64,000 nt of DNA. Origin: Nocardia brasiliensis ATCC 700358 (GTDB lineage: Bacteria > Actinomycetota > Actinomycetes > Mycobacteriales > Mycobacteriaceae). The position numbers were made by a program, and so were the translations under genes. The notes beneath the pieces were generated by a model that did no database searches, was not told the origin of the DNA, and saw only the letters and a program-made list of their open reading frames with translations. Of this stretch, positions 24,222-32,122 are shown piece by piece; the first letter of the stretch is position 1; every line of letters starts with the position of its first letter. The DNA is taken from the NCBI RefSeq assembly GCF_000250675.2, contig NC_018681.1, forward strand, positions 6,076,001-6,140,000, written 5' to 3'.

Positions 24222-24405
24222 GCGCCCAGTCTTACAGCAACATCGCACGCGACCCGACATCGCCGAGCCGTTTGGCGCGTACTGCACAGCGCGTCCCGTG
24301 CTCGACGCGTGTCCGCACGTCCCGCCGGGTGTCGGCAGGCGGAAATCGAGCCGGTTCGCAGCGCCCGTGCGCCTGGGACATGAGCGCGACCGCTACCGTC
24401 ATGGG

Positions 24406-24822
24406 ATGCCGACCCCCAGCACCGAGCTGTCCCCCGCCGCGCTCGAGTTCGTCACCGAACGGCACCTCGCGACCCTCACCACGGTGCGCGCCAACGGGAC
24501 ACCGCACGTCACCGCGGTGGGCTTCACCTGGGATGCCGAGGCCGGACTCGTCCGGGTGATCACCGACGGCGGATCGGCCAAGGTGCGCAACGTCCGGCGC
24601 GGCGGTTACGCGGCCGTGAGCCAGGTCGAAGGGCGGCGGTGGCTCACGCTGGAGGGCCCGGCGACGGTCCTCGACGCCCCCGAGGACGTCGCCGAAGCCG
24701 AACGGCGCTACGCCGGGCGCTACCGCGTCCCCCGCGAGAACCCCACCCGCGTCGTCATCGCCATCGACGTCCGCCGCGTCCTCTCCAGCCGCACCCTGCT
24801 CGCCCCGGCCCTGGAACCGTAG
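24406..24822 (+). CDS. PPOX-fold flavin/F420-dependent reductase (Rv2074-like)
   Basis: A 138-residue split-barrel protein of the pyridoxamine-5'-phosphate-oxidase superfamily, with ATG at 24406. It shows His-Leu-Ala-Thr-Leu-Thr-Thr-Val-Arg-Ala-Asn-Gly-Thr-Pro-His-Val near residue 20, a Lys-Val-Arg-Asn-Val-Arg-Arg loop near 58 and Leu-Glu-Gly-Pro-Ala near 82. The size and place beside the cobL/SDR pair match M. tuberculosis Rv2074, which reduces biliverdin with F420H2. Many relatives use F420, so the cofactor call is reasonable; the substrate is by analogy only. It converges with the peptidase over a terminator. Confidence 0.82.
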   Translation: MPTPSTELSPAALEFVTERHLATLTTVRANGTPHVTAVGFTWDAEAGLVRVITDGGSAKVRNVRRGGYAAVSQVEGRRWLTLEGPATVLDAPEDVAEAERRYAGRYRVPRENPTRVVIAIDVRRVLSSRTLLAPALEP

Positions 24823-24890
24823 CAGCGGGATTTATCGCAGACAGCGGCCGTTGGCCATCGAATGTGCTTGCCGCCGAGCAACTTCGGCGT

Positions 24891-24917
24891 GCACCCGCCC
24901 GCCGACGAGGCGGGTGC
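24891..24917. terminator. bidirectional hairpin terminator
   Basis: A 9-bp perfect inverted repeat (GCACCCGCC / GGCGGGTGC) with a 9-base loop lies between the convergent 3' ends of the PPOX gene and the M24 peptidase gene. Confidence 0.65.
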
Positions 24918-24928
24918 GCAGCCGTCGG

Positions 24929-26056
24929 CTACAGGATGGTCAGGCCGTGCGGGCGCTGGTTCATCGACTCGCAGCCGTCCTCGGTGACCACGACGATGTC
25001 TTCGATGCGAGCGCCCCACGCGCCGCGGAAGTAGATACCGGGCTCGATGCTGAAGGCCATGCCGGTCTGCAGGGTGAGGTCGTTGCCCTCGATGATGTAG
25101 GGCTCCTCGTGCACCGAGAGCCCGATCCCGTGCCCGGTGCGGTGCACGAAGTTCGGGCCGAAACCGGCTTCCACCAACAGGTCTCGGCCCGCGGCGTCGA
25201 CCGAGGCGGCAGTGACGCCGGGCCGGACGGCGGCGACGGACGCGGCTTGGGCACGTTCGAGCACGGCGATGCGGGCGGCGATCTCGGGATCGGGTGCACC
25301 CATCGCGTAAGTACGGGTGGAGTCGGAGTAGTAGCCGGGCTCGACGGGGCCGCCGATATCGATGACCACCACGTCGCCCGCTTCGATGCGACGCTCGGAG
25401 ACGCCGTGGTGCGGGTCGGCGCCGTGCGGTCCGCTGCCGACGATGACGAACGCGGCGGCCGTGTGGCCCTCCTCGAGGACGGCGGCCGAGATATCGGCGC
25501 CCACCTCGGCTTCGGTGCGGCCGACCTGGAGGAACTCGCCCATGCGCGCGTGCACCCGGTCGATCGCGGCGCCGGCCCGGCGCAACGCCTCGATTTCCGC
25601 GGCGTCCTTGATCATGCGCATCTCCCGCAGCACCGGCGTGGCCGAGGAGGGCAGGCCGGTGAACGACTGGGCCAGCGGGATGAGATGCAGCGCGGGCATC
25701 GCCTCGGCGACCGCGACCCGGGAGCCGACGTGCAGCGCGGACTTCACCAGTCCGTACGGATCGACGCCGTCGACCCAATCGAGCACCTGCAGATTGAGCT
25801 CGGCCGCCGCGGAACCTTCCAGCGCGGCCAGTTCCATCTTCGGGATCACGACCGACGGCGTCGCCCCGTCGGCAGGGATGACCAGGCAGGTCAACCGCTC
25901 GAACGAATCGGCCGCCGAGCCGATCAGGTACCGCAGATCCGGCCCCGGGGTGATCAACAAAGCGTCCAGGTGAGCGGCGCGCATCAGCGCCACCGCCCGC
26001 TCCAACCGTTCACCGTAGACATCCGCCGCGAACCTGGCATCCGTATGCGAGCTCAT
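24929..26056 (-). CDS. pepE: M24-family aminopeptidase (Xaa-Pro dipeptidase/PepE-like)
   Basis: A 375-residue cytoplasmic metallopeptidase with the creatinase-type N-domain and a pita-bread catalytic domain. The dinuclear metal ligands are visible: Asp in Val-Ile-Asp-Ile-Gly-Gly, Asp in Tyr-Ser-Asp-Ser-Thr-Arg-Thr, His in Gly-His-Gly-Ile-Gly, Glu in Ser-Ile-Glu-Pro-Gly-Ile and Glu in Arg-Ile-Glu-Asp. It would release an N-terminal residue before proline or split Xaa-Pro dipeptides. In M. tuberculosis pepE (Rv2089c) also precedes the exonuclease/helY block. Its start overlaps the TetR stop by 4 bases, making a two-gene operon. Confidence 0.9.
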   Translation of the reverse strand: MSSHTDARFAADVYGERLERAVALMRAAHLDALLITPGPDLRYLIGSAADSFERLTCLVIPADGATPSVVIPKMELAALEGSAAAELNLQVLDWVDGVDPYGLVKSALHVGSRVAVAEAMPALHLIPLAQSFTGLPSSATPVLREMRMIKDAAEIEALRRAGAAIDRVHARMGEFLQVGRTEAEVGADISAAVLEEGHTAAAFVIVGSGPHGADPHHGVSERRIEAGDVVVIDIGGPVEPGYYSDSTRTYAMGAPDPEIAARIAVLERAQAASVAAVRPGVTAASVDAAGRDLLVEAGFGPNFVHRTGHGIGLSVHEEPYIIEGNDLTLQTGMAFSIEPGIYFRGAWGARIEDIVVVTEDGCESMNQRPHGLTIL

Positions 26057-26685
26057 TCGTCCGACGTTACCCGCCCGGCCCGTCCCGGCGAACCCGAACT
26101 CCCGCCCCCGGCGATCAGTTTGCGGGCGGTGAATCGGACCGTTTCGTCCCAGTCGTGCGGGTGCAGGTAGCGCCGCACGCTGGTGAAGTGGTCGGCCAGT
26201 CCGGTGATGACCGACCACAGGACCGTCACGGTCATGCCGGGGTCGTCTCCGAGGTCCAGCCGTTCGACGGTGTGCAGGATCAGGTCGTAGGCGCGCGCCG
26301 CCGCGGTGATCAACTGCGCGCCGGACTCGTCGCTCAGATCGACCTCGCCGGCCAGCACGGCCCAGATATTGAGTTCGCGCCCGTACACCCGGTACATCTC
26401 CAGGTACTCGGTCGCGACGAGGACGAACAGCTCCTCTAGGTCCTCGGCGGCCACGCAGTTCGGCTCGACCTTGCCGACGAATTCCTCGAGCCGTTCGGCG
26501 TACAGGGTCGCGTAGAGCGCTTCCTTGGTGGCGAAGTACGTGTAGACCGTGCCCGGGCTGATGCCCGCGCCCCGGGCGACATCGCGCATCTGCAATGCCG
26601 CGTAACCCTTTTCGGTCAGCAGTCGCCGCCCCGCGACGAGGATGTCTCGTCGCCGGGTCGCGCGGTCGCCCCACTTGGTGGCCAT
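26053..26685 (-). CDS. TetR-family transcriptional regulator
   Basis: A 210-residue TetR regulator from the ATG at 26685. The N-terminal HTH is classical: Arg-Arg-Asp-Ile-Leu-Val-Ala-Gly-Arg-Arg-Leu-Leu, then Leu-Gln-Met-Arg-Asp-Val-Ala-Arg-Gly-Ala-Gly-Ile-Ser-Pro-Gly-Thr-Val-Tyr-Thr-Tyr-Phe. An earlier TTG at 26712 is less likely because the operator lies between the two. The C-terminal ligand domain is helical. The same operator motif is found before the SDR-ligase-lipase operon, so it probably represses both itself and that operon and responds to a lipid or acyl-CoA. The last 4 bases overlap pepE. Confidence 0.9.
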   Translation of the reverse strand: MATKWGDRATRRRDILVAGRRLLTEKGYAALQMRDVARGAGISPGTVYTYFATKEALYATLYAERLEEFVGKVEPNCVAAEDLEELFVLVATEYLEMYRVYGRELNIWAVLAGEVDLSDESGAQLITAAARAYDLILHTVERLDLGDDPGMTVTVLWSVITGLADHFTSVRRYLHPHDWDETVRFTARKLIAGGGSSGSPGRAGRVTSDE

Positions 26686-26699
26686 GCACCTGCCGTTCC

Positions 26700-26711
26700 G
26701 AACCGGGTTCA
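26700..26711. promoter_or_regulatory. operator site of the TetR gene (TGAAC-N3-GTTC)
   Basis: Minus strand reads TTGAAC-CCG-GTTCGGAA, with the 12-base core TGAAC-N3-GTTC, 15 bases before the ATG of the TetR gene. The same core occurs twice in the palindrome at 30490-30524. The shared flank ATTGAAC before and GAA after makes chance unlikely. Autorepression is expected. Confidence 0.7.
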
Positions 26712-26784
26712 ATTTGCCTGACCCGAGGGTGGTGCACCGTGGCCGCGGGTGTCAAGCAGGGCCGACCGCTTCGGCGAGCCGGGT

Positions 26785-27882
26785 TCAGGCGATGCGTTGC
26801 GTGATCGGGTTCGCGGGCCGCGCGAGGTGGTGATCGAGAAACCGGAAGGCTCTGGGCGCCAGGCAAAGTGCGCCGGTGAGATGCTCGCGATAGGGCATGG
26901 TGTGCAGGGTGACGGGCACGCCGAGCGACGCCCAGTCGGCGGCCAACCGGATCATCTGACTGTGCGGGGTGATCTGTTCCCACGTGCTCGAGCCGAGGAG
27001 GACCGGGGCGGCGGGGGCGAGGTCGCCGAGCCGGTTCTCCCGCAGCCGGGCCCGGATCGCGGGGACATCCTGCGGCCGCCGGGTGACGTAGCGGTCGATG
27101 CGTTTGCTGGGCGCGAGCCAGCCGAGCGGGACGGCGGGCACGATATGCGTGCGGCGCAACACCGTGGCGGCGGCACGGCCGTACCCGGTGAGATAGGACA
27201 ACGCGTCGAGTTCCGGATAGGCGGCGTGCAGGCCGAGGAGGCCGTACACGAGCAGGAAGGCGAACATACCGCCCTCGTGCCGGTCGATCATCGCCTCCAG
27301 ATCGGCGGGCGCGGCGCCGACAACGCCTGCGGCCAAAGGGATGTCGGGCGCGTACGTCGGTTGCAGTTGCAGTGCCCAGCCGGCGGCGCAGCCACCCTCG
27401 GAGTAGCCGTGGATCGCCGCCGGACCCTGCGGATCGAGCCCGGCCTCGGGGAGCGCGCGGGCAGCCCGCATGCAGTCGAGCACCGCCGGGCCGAGGGCGT
27501 GGCCGATGACGTACGGGTGCTCGCCGGGGGTGCCGAGGCCCGGATAGTCCGTGACGGCCAACGTCCAGCCGCGCCGCAAAGCCATGGCCAGGAAGGGCGC
27601 TTCGTACTCCACGCCGCGCGCGAGTTGCCAGGACGCCGCGCACCGATCGGCGAGTCCTTGGGTACCGACCGCGTATCCGATCAGCGGGTTGTCCGGCCGG
27701 CCGCGTCGGTGCGGCACCAGGACGGTGCCCGTGACTTCGGTGCGGCCGCCGGTAGCGGTGGTGGAGGTATAGCGAATCCGCCAGGCGCGCCCGGGCATTC
27801 GCACGCCGGGCACCAGGTAGGCGGTCATCGGTTCGGCGGACAGCAACTGTCCCGGGCGATCGGCGGGCACCGGTGGGCGCAT
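26785..27882 (-). CDS. LIP-type lipase/esterase (alpha/beta hydrolase)
   Basis: A 365-residue hydrolase of the secretory-lipase (LIP) family. The nucleophile Ser is in Gly-Tyr-Ser-Glu-Gly-Gly near residue 163, and a C-terminal His lies in Arg-Glu-His-Leu-Thr-Gly near 340. The N-terminal Tyr-Thr-Ser-Thr-Thr-Ala-Thr-Gly-Gly-Arg-Thr-Glu-Val-Thr-Gly-Thr-Val-Leu-Val-Pro block is typical. Most family members are exported, but no signal peptide is visible here (it begins Met-Arg-Pro-Pro-Val-Pro-Ala-Asp-Arg). It follows the acyl ligase by 29 bases and is the third gene of the SDR-ligase-lipase operon, so a role in breaking down esters whose acids are then activated is plausible. Confidence 0.85.
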   Translation of the reverse strand: MRPPVPADRPGQLLSAEPMTAYLVPGVRMPGRAWRIRYTSTTATGGRTEVTGTVLVPHRRGRPDNPLIGYAVGTQGLADRCAASWQLARGVEYEAPFLAMALRRGWTLAVTDYPGLGTPGEHPYVIGHALGPAVLDCMRAARALPEAGLDPQGPAAIHGYSEGGCAAGWALQLQPTYAPDIPLAAGVVGAAPADLEAMIDRHEGGMFAFLLVYGLLGLHAAYPELDALSYLTGYGRAAATVLRRTHIVPAVPLGWLAPSKRIDRYVTRRPQDVPAIRARLRENRLGDLAPAAPVLLGSSTWEQITPHSQMIRLAADWASLGVPVTLHTMPYREHLTGALCLAPRAFRFLDHHLARPANPITQRIA

Positions 27883-27911
27883 GGGTTCTTCTTTCTGCCG
27901 CGACAGGGTGC

Positions 27912-29531
27912 TCAGCCGGGTGGCCGGAGCAGCAACGAGCGCAATGCGGGACGGTCGACCTTGCCGGACGGATTGCGCGGTATCTCGGCGACGAGCCGGA
28001 TATCGCGCGGTTGCTGGAACCGGGACACGTTGTGCCGGAGGTATTCCCGGACGTCTTCGACGCTCGGCGCACTGCCGGGCTCGGGCACCGCGAACGCCGC
28101 GAGCCGCTGGCCGAATTCGTCGTCGTCCACCCCGATCACCGCGACGTCACACAGCTCTGGATGCGCGGCGACGACATCCTCCACCTCCTGCGGATAGACG
28201 TTCTCGCCGCCGGACACGATCATGTCGTCCTCGCGGCCCGCGAGGAACAGGCGTCCGTGCGCGTCGAGCGAACCGAGGTCACCGCTGTTGATCAGGCCGT
28301 CGACCCGGCCCTTGTCTCCGCCGCCGGTGTAACCGGTGAAACCCAGTGCGCTGCCGACGAACACATGCCCGACCACACCCGCCGGCACGCGGCGGCCCGC
28401 GTCGTCGAGGATGCGCACCTCAGTGCCGAGCACCGGTCGGCCGACGGTACCCGGGGCGGCGCGCAGATCCGCCGGAGTGGCCAGCGAACCGATCCCCACC
28501 TCGGACGAGCCGTACCCGTTGTACAGCACCTCGTCGAACGCCTCGATGAATTCCGTTGCCAGCGCGGGACGCAACGGCGCGGCCCCGCAAAGTACGACGG
28601 TCAGCGACGACCGATCGAAACGTTCGCGATCCGCCGCAGGGACCGCGAGGATCCGCTGCAACATGACCGGGACCACCGCCAGCATCCGCACCCGATGCTC
28701 GGGCACCGCGGCCAAGGTGGCGGCCGCGTCGAAGTGGCGCCGCAGGATCAGCTTGCCGCCCAGCGCGATGCCCAGCAGCAGCACACCGAGACCGAACCCG
28801 TGGAACAGCGGGATCTCCACGGCGATACCCGCCCCGGTGCGCAACCCGGTGCGGCGCAACAGACTCGTGGCCGTGCCGACGACCGCCGACGCCGCCGGGT
28901 CGCGGGGCACTCCCTTGGGCGTGCCGGTGGTGCCGGAGGTCAGAATCACCAAGCGCCCGGCCGGAACTCGCACCGGTGCGCGCAGACCACGACGCATCAG
29001 GGAGTCGACCGAATCCCCTGCTGCCTCCTGCTCCGCGTAGCAGATCACCACGGGGCCTTCGTATCCCGCGGCGCGCACGACCGGCACGAACTCCGCGTCG
29101 CACAGCACCGCGGCGACGGCTTGCCCGGTCAGCGAGCGGGCCAGCGTCTCCGCGGCGAAACCGGTGTTGAGCAGCACGACATCCGCGCCGGTCGCCAGCA
29201 CACCGAACAGTCCCGCCGCGTAATAGCGGCTGTTGCGGCACAGCACGGCCACCGCGGCGCCCGGGCCGATACCGTGGTCGGCCCGCAACCCGCCCGCGAT
29301 CGCGTCGGCCAGCTCGGACAACTCGGCGTAGGTGAGCATGCCCCGCTCGTCGACGACCGCGGTGCGGTCCGGCCAGCGAGCGGCCGAGATCGCGAGCAAC
29401 ACAGCGGGATTCAATCCGTTGCGCAGGACCGCGGCACCCATCCGGGCAGCGGACGCGGGACCGACCGGCCACACCACCCGCGACCGCACGAACGCGGCGG
29501 CTACCGCCGAACCGGACCGCAGCAGACTCAT
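27912..29531 (-). CDS. AMP-forming acyl-CoA/acid ligase (FadD-type)
   Basis: A 539-residue adenylate-forming enzyme from the ATG at 29531. The P-loop-like A3 motif Leu-Thr-Ser-Gly-Thr-Thr-Gly-Thr-Pro-Lys-Gly-Val is near residue 190, A5 Tyr-Asn-Gly-Tyr-Gly-Ser-Ser-Glu near 330, A7 Ser-Gly-Asp-Leu-Gly near 425, and the catalytic Lys of A10 in Pro-Arg-Asn-Pro-Ser-Gly-Lys-Val near 525. It activates a fatty or other carboxylic acid to its CoA thioester. Its start overlaps the SDR stop by 4 bases, and the lipase follows. Control by the nearby TetR is likely from the shared operator. Confidence 0.9.
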   Translation of the reverse strand: MSLLRSGSAVAAAFVRSRVVWPVGPASAARMGAAVLRNGLNPAVLLAISAARWPDRTAVVDERGMLTYAELSELADAIAGGLRADHGIGPGAAVAVLCRNSRYYAAGLFGVLATGADVVLLNTGFAAETLARSLTGQAVAAVLCDAEFVPVVRAAGYEGPVVICYAEQEAAGDSVDSLMRRGLRAPVRVPAGRLVILTSGTTGTPKGVPRDPAASAVVGTATSLLRRTGLRTGAGIAVEIPLFHGFGLGVLLLGIALGGKLILRRHFDAAATLAAVPEHRVRMLAVVPVMLQRILAVPAADRERFDRSSLTVVLCGAAPLRPALATEFIEAFDEVLYNGYGSSEVGIGSLATPADLRAAPGTVGRPVLGTEVRILDDAGRRVPAGVVGHVFVGSALGFTGYTGGGDKGRVDGLINSGDLGSLDAHGRLFLAGREDDMIVSGGENVYPQEVEDVVAAHPELCDVAVIGVDDDEFGQRLAAFAVPEPGSAPSVEDVREYLRHNVSRFQQPRDIRLVAEIPRNPSGKVDRPALRSLLLRPPG

Positions 29532-30478
29532 GACTGCCCACCTCCGAGCGCGGCGTCGGTGTCGCGGGTGACGCGCGCCCACGCCCGCATGAACAGTGCC
29601 GTCGATCCGGGTAGCACCGCGGAGCCGACCTCGGCGGGGCGCACCCACCACGGCTGGATCGCCCGCGGCCGCCGCACGATCGCCCGGGCCACGATGCCCG
29701 CCGCCTCGGCCGGATACAGGCCGGGCAGCATGCGCATGATCGGCGTGGGCGCGCTCATCCGCGTGTAGATCAGCGCCATGTACACGGTGCTCACGGTCAC
29801 CCCGTCGGCCGCCAATTCCGGTGCGACACTGCGTAACCAGACATCGAAGGCGCCCTTCGATGCCTGATACGCGCCCCAGCGCGGACCCGGCGCGATCCGC
29901 ACGCCGATCGTCGAGATGTTGACGATCTGACCGGTGCCCCGCTCGCGCATCAACGGCAGCAGGCCGAGCAGCAGCCGCACCGGACCCAGGTAGTTCACCC
30001 CGATGGTGCGCTCGAAATCGTGGAACCTGTCGTATTGCAGGTGCAGCGACCGCCGCATCGACTTACCCGCGTTGCTGACGATCACATCCGGCGCCCCGTG
30101 CCGTTCGACGATGGTCTTGATCAACGCCGCGACCGCCGCCTCGTCCGACAGGTCCGCCGCGAACGCGAACGCCTGGCCGCCCGCCGCCTCGATCTCCGCG
30201 ACCACCTCGTCCAGTCGCTCGGCCGTCCGCGCCACCAGCAGTACGCGGGCGCCCGCCTCGGCCAAGCCGCGCGCGGTCGCGGCCCCCAACCCGAACGAGG
30301 CGCCGGTGACGAGCACCGTCTTGCCGGCGACCGCAGCGCGCAGTTGCCGCTGATCGGACAGGCGGGACGGATTCACCACGCGGTCGAGGGCCACCCGGGT
30401 GACCCGGGCCACCGGATGCAGATCGCTCACCGGCCCGCCTCCCCCACCTGCCCGCCGGTCCGAACTCTCTGTCGCCAT
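29528..30478 (-). CDS. short-chain dehydrogenase/reductase
   Basis: A 316-residue SDR from the ATG at 30478. The cofactor motif is Val-Thr-Gly-Ala-Ser-Phe-Gly-Leu-Gly near residue 55, the Asn-Ala-Gly motif near 135, and the catalytic Ser with Tyr-Gln-Ala-Ser-Lys near 200. An N-terminal extension of about 45 residues and a C-terminal tail of about 60 residues with Leu-Phe-Met-Arg-Ala-Trp resemble the membrane-associated SDRs of mycobacterial lipid metabolism. First gene of the SDR-ligase-lipase operon, with a 35-bp operator just upstream. Substrate probably a lipid alcohol or ketone; unproven. Confidence 0.88.
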   Translation of the reverse strand: MATESSDRRAGGGGGPVSDLHPVARVTRVALDRVVNPSRLSDQRQLRAAVAGKTVLVTGASFGLGAATARGLAEAGARVLLVARTAERLDEVVAEIEAAGGQAFAFAADLSDEAAVAALIKTIVERHGAPDVIVSNAGKSMRRSLHLQYDRFHDFERTIGVNYLGPVRLLLGLLPLMRERGTGQIVNISTIGVRIAPGPRWGAYQASKGAFDVWLRSVAPELAADGVTVSTVYMALIYTRMSAPTPIMRMLPGLYPAEAAGIVARAIVRRPRAIQPWWVRPAEVGSAVLPGSTALFMRAWARVTRDTDAALGGGQS

Positions 30479-30489
30479 CGACTCACCTA

Positions 30490-30524
30490 TTCTGAACACG
30501 GTTCGAATTGAACTGCGTTCAGAA
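30490..30524. promoter_or_regulatory. 35-bp near-perfect palindromic operator with two TGAAC-N3-GTTC cores
   Basis: The element begins TTCTGAAC and ends GTTCAGAA; over 35 bases only three symmetric base pairs and the centre mismatch. It contains two copies of TGAAC-N3-GTTC whose starts are 16 bases apart (30493 and 30509), enough for two TetR dimers on about one and a half turns. It lies 12 bases upstream of the SDR start codon and matches the site in front of the TetR gene at 26700. Confidence 0.8.
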
Positions 30525-30668
30525 TGGGTGTCACAGATAGATGTTGTCAACCCCTCGGCACGATCTGTCTGAGCCAGCTAAGTGCCCCGATCTACCCGTG
30601 CGGCAAGCGCACCCGAGCGTGACACACACCCCGGCGCGAACCTGTCTGAGTCGGTGTTTCGCGCTGAA

Positions 30669-30691
30669 TTGTCGGCATGGGCAGGTAGCGT
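30669..30691 (+). promoter_or_regulatory. RecA-NDp-like (PafBC-dependent) promoter of the exonuclease gene
   Basis: TTGTCGGCA, exactly 8 bases, then TAGCGT. The mycobacterial LexA-independent DNA-damage promoter consensus is TTGTCRGTG-N8-TAnnnT; here 7 of 9 bases, the spacing and the -10 all fit. Transcription would begin about 7 bases after the -10, at or next to the GTG at 30699, giving a leaderless mRNA. Confidence 0.6.
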
Positions 30692-30698
30692 GACCCGC

Positions 30699-31667
30699 GT
30701 GACTTCTGCTGCGCACTCCGGTGGACCGCTGCTGCTCCTGGACGGAGCGAGCCTGTGGTTCCGTGCTTTTCACGCGATCCCCGAGAAGATCACGGCGGCC
30801 GACGGCCGATCCGTGAACGCCCTGCGCGGCTTCACCGACATGGTCGCCTCGCTGATCACCAAGCACGCGCCGAGCCGGCTGGTCGTGTGCCTGGACCTGA
30901 ACTGGCGGCCCACCTTCCGGGTGGAACTGGTGCCCTCGTACAAGGCGCATCGGCTCGACACCTCCGCCGACGCGGGGCCCGGCGCGGAACAGGTCCCCGA
31001 CACGCTCACGCCGCAGGTCGAGATGATCCTCGAGGTCCTCGCCGCGGCGGGCATCGCGACCGGCGGCGCGGACGGACTGGAAGCCGACGACGTGCTCGGC
31101 ACGCTGGCCACCCGGGAACACACCGACCCGGTGGTCGTCGTCAGCGGCGACCGCGACCTGCTCCAACTCGTCCGCGACACCCCGCAGCCACCCGTGCGCG
31201 TGCTCTACGCCGGACGCGGGCTGGCCAAGGCGGAACTGTTCGGCCCCGCCGAAGTCGCCGCGAAATACGGTGTGCCACTGGAGAATGCGGGCCGTGCCTA
31301 CGCCGACCTCGCGACCCTGCGCGGTGACGCCTCCGACGGCCTGCCCGGCGTGGCGGGCATCGGCGAGAAATCCGCGTCCATGCTGATCTCCCGCTTCGGC
31401 TCCCTCGAGGCCCTGGTCGCCGCGGTCGAAGACCCCGAAGCCGACCTCGCCCAGGGTGTGCGCGCCAAACTCCGTGCCGCGGAAGACTATTTGAAAGCGG
31501 CCGCCCCGGTCGTCCGCGTCGTCTGCGATGCCGACGTGGAACTCTCCCGCCCCGACACCCTCCCCAGCGCTCCCGTCGACCCCGACCGCCTGCACGAACT
31601 CGCCAAGACCTACAACGCGGAAAGCCCCATCACCCGCCTCATCACCGCCCTCACCCACCCCGCCTGA
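30699..31667 (+). CDS. 5'-3' exonuclease (PolA-type N-terminal nuclease family, Rv2090-like)
   Basis: A free-standing flap/5' nuclease of 322 residues. The metal-binding carboxylates are visible: Leu-Leu-Leu-Asp-Gly-Ala, Cys-Leu-Asp-Leu, Leu-Glu-Ala-Asp-Asp-Val-Leu-Gly-Thr and Ser-Gly-Asp-Arg-Asp-Leu, followed by the helix-hairpin-helix Gly-Val-Ala-Gly-Ile-Gly-Glu-Lys-Ser-Ala. It would trim 5' ends of DNA or RNA-DNA in repair. I start at GTG 30699, because the promoter -10 ends at 30691 and predicts a leaderless start there; GTG 30690 is the alternative. Order with helY, tatC and tatA matches M. tuberculosis Rv2090-Rv2094c. Confidence 0.88.
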   Translation: MTSAAHSGGPLLLLDGASLWFRAFHAIPEKITAADGRSVNALRGFTDMVASLITKHAPSRLVVCLDLNWRPTFRVELVPSYKAHRLDTSADAGPGAEQVPDTLTPQVEMILEVLAAAGIATGGADGLEADDVLGTLATREHTDPVVVVSGDRDLLQLVRDTPQPPVRVLYAGRGLAKAELFGPAEVAAKYGVPLENAGRAYADLATLRGDASDGLPGVAGIGEKSASMLISRFGSLEALVAAVEDPEADLAQGVRAKLRAAEDYLKAAAPVVRVVCDADVELSRPDTLPSAPVDPDRLHELAKTYNAESPITRLITALTHPA

Positions 31668-31728
31668 GCGCCCGCGACGGCACAGATGTCAAGGCTCGGC
31701 ACCGACGGCTCGAGATAGGTTGGGGCGC

Positions 31729-32013
31729 ATGCGAATTGTGTGGAGCTTCGTCATGGCCTCGGCGATGACGGTCGCGGCGGTGCTCGCGGTGGGACTGCTC
31801 GCGTTCCTCGCCAAGATCCTCAGCCCGCACCCCGAGTGCGCCACGATTCCCGAAGACGTCGGGCCATGCGGCCTGTGGGGCCGGATCAGCTTCCTCGGCC
31901 CCGTGATGATGACGATCGCCGTCTGCCTCGCCGCGCTGGCCGCGTCGATGCTTGCCGTCGTCGGAGCCGGCATCGCCGCCCTGGCCCGCAAGCGCCACCC
32001 CACCAGCCCCTAG
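31729..32013 (+). CDS. small two-helix membrane protein
   Basis: A 94-residue protein with ATG start. Two long hydrophobic helices, about residues 3-27 and 52-84, are joined by a loop with two Cys (Pro-Glu-Cys-Ala-Thr and Gly-Pro-Cys-Gly-Leu), which could form a disulphide outside the membrane. The C-terminus is basic (Ala-Arg-Lys-Arg-His). It lies between the exonuclease and the DUF4333-like gene. Family not recognised. Confidence 0.65.
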   Translation: MRIVWSFVMASAMTVAAVLAVGLLAFLAKILSPHPECATIPEDVGPCGLWGRISFLGPVMMTIAVCLAALAASMLAVVGAGIAALARKRHPTSP

Positions 32014-32078
32014 GCCCAGACCACACCCGCAGGCGTCACACCACCACCAGCCCCTAGCGCCGGACCCCGCACACGACT

Positions 32079-32112
32079 CGGCCGCACGCTCGGCGGAGAG
32101 AGCGTGCGGCCG
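32079..32112. terminator. bidirectional terminator
   Basis: A 13-bp perfect inverted repeat (CGGCCGCACGCTC / GAGCGTGCGGCCG) with an 8-base loop sits between the convergent small membrane protein gene and the DUF4333-like gene. Confidence 0.8.
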
Positions 32113-32122
32113 GGCGGGGGGA

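Noticed and set aside
26771..26790. A third TGAAC-N3-GTTC-like site at the end of the lipase gene
   Set aside because: One half-site mismatch (GCTC) and a location at a stop codon rather than a promoter.
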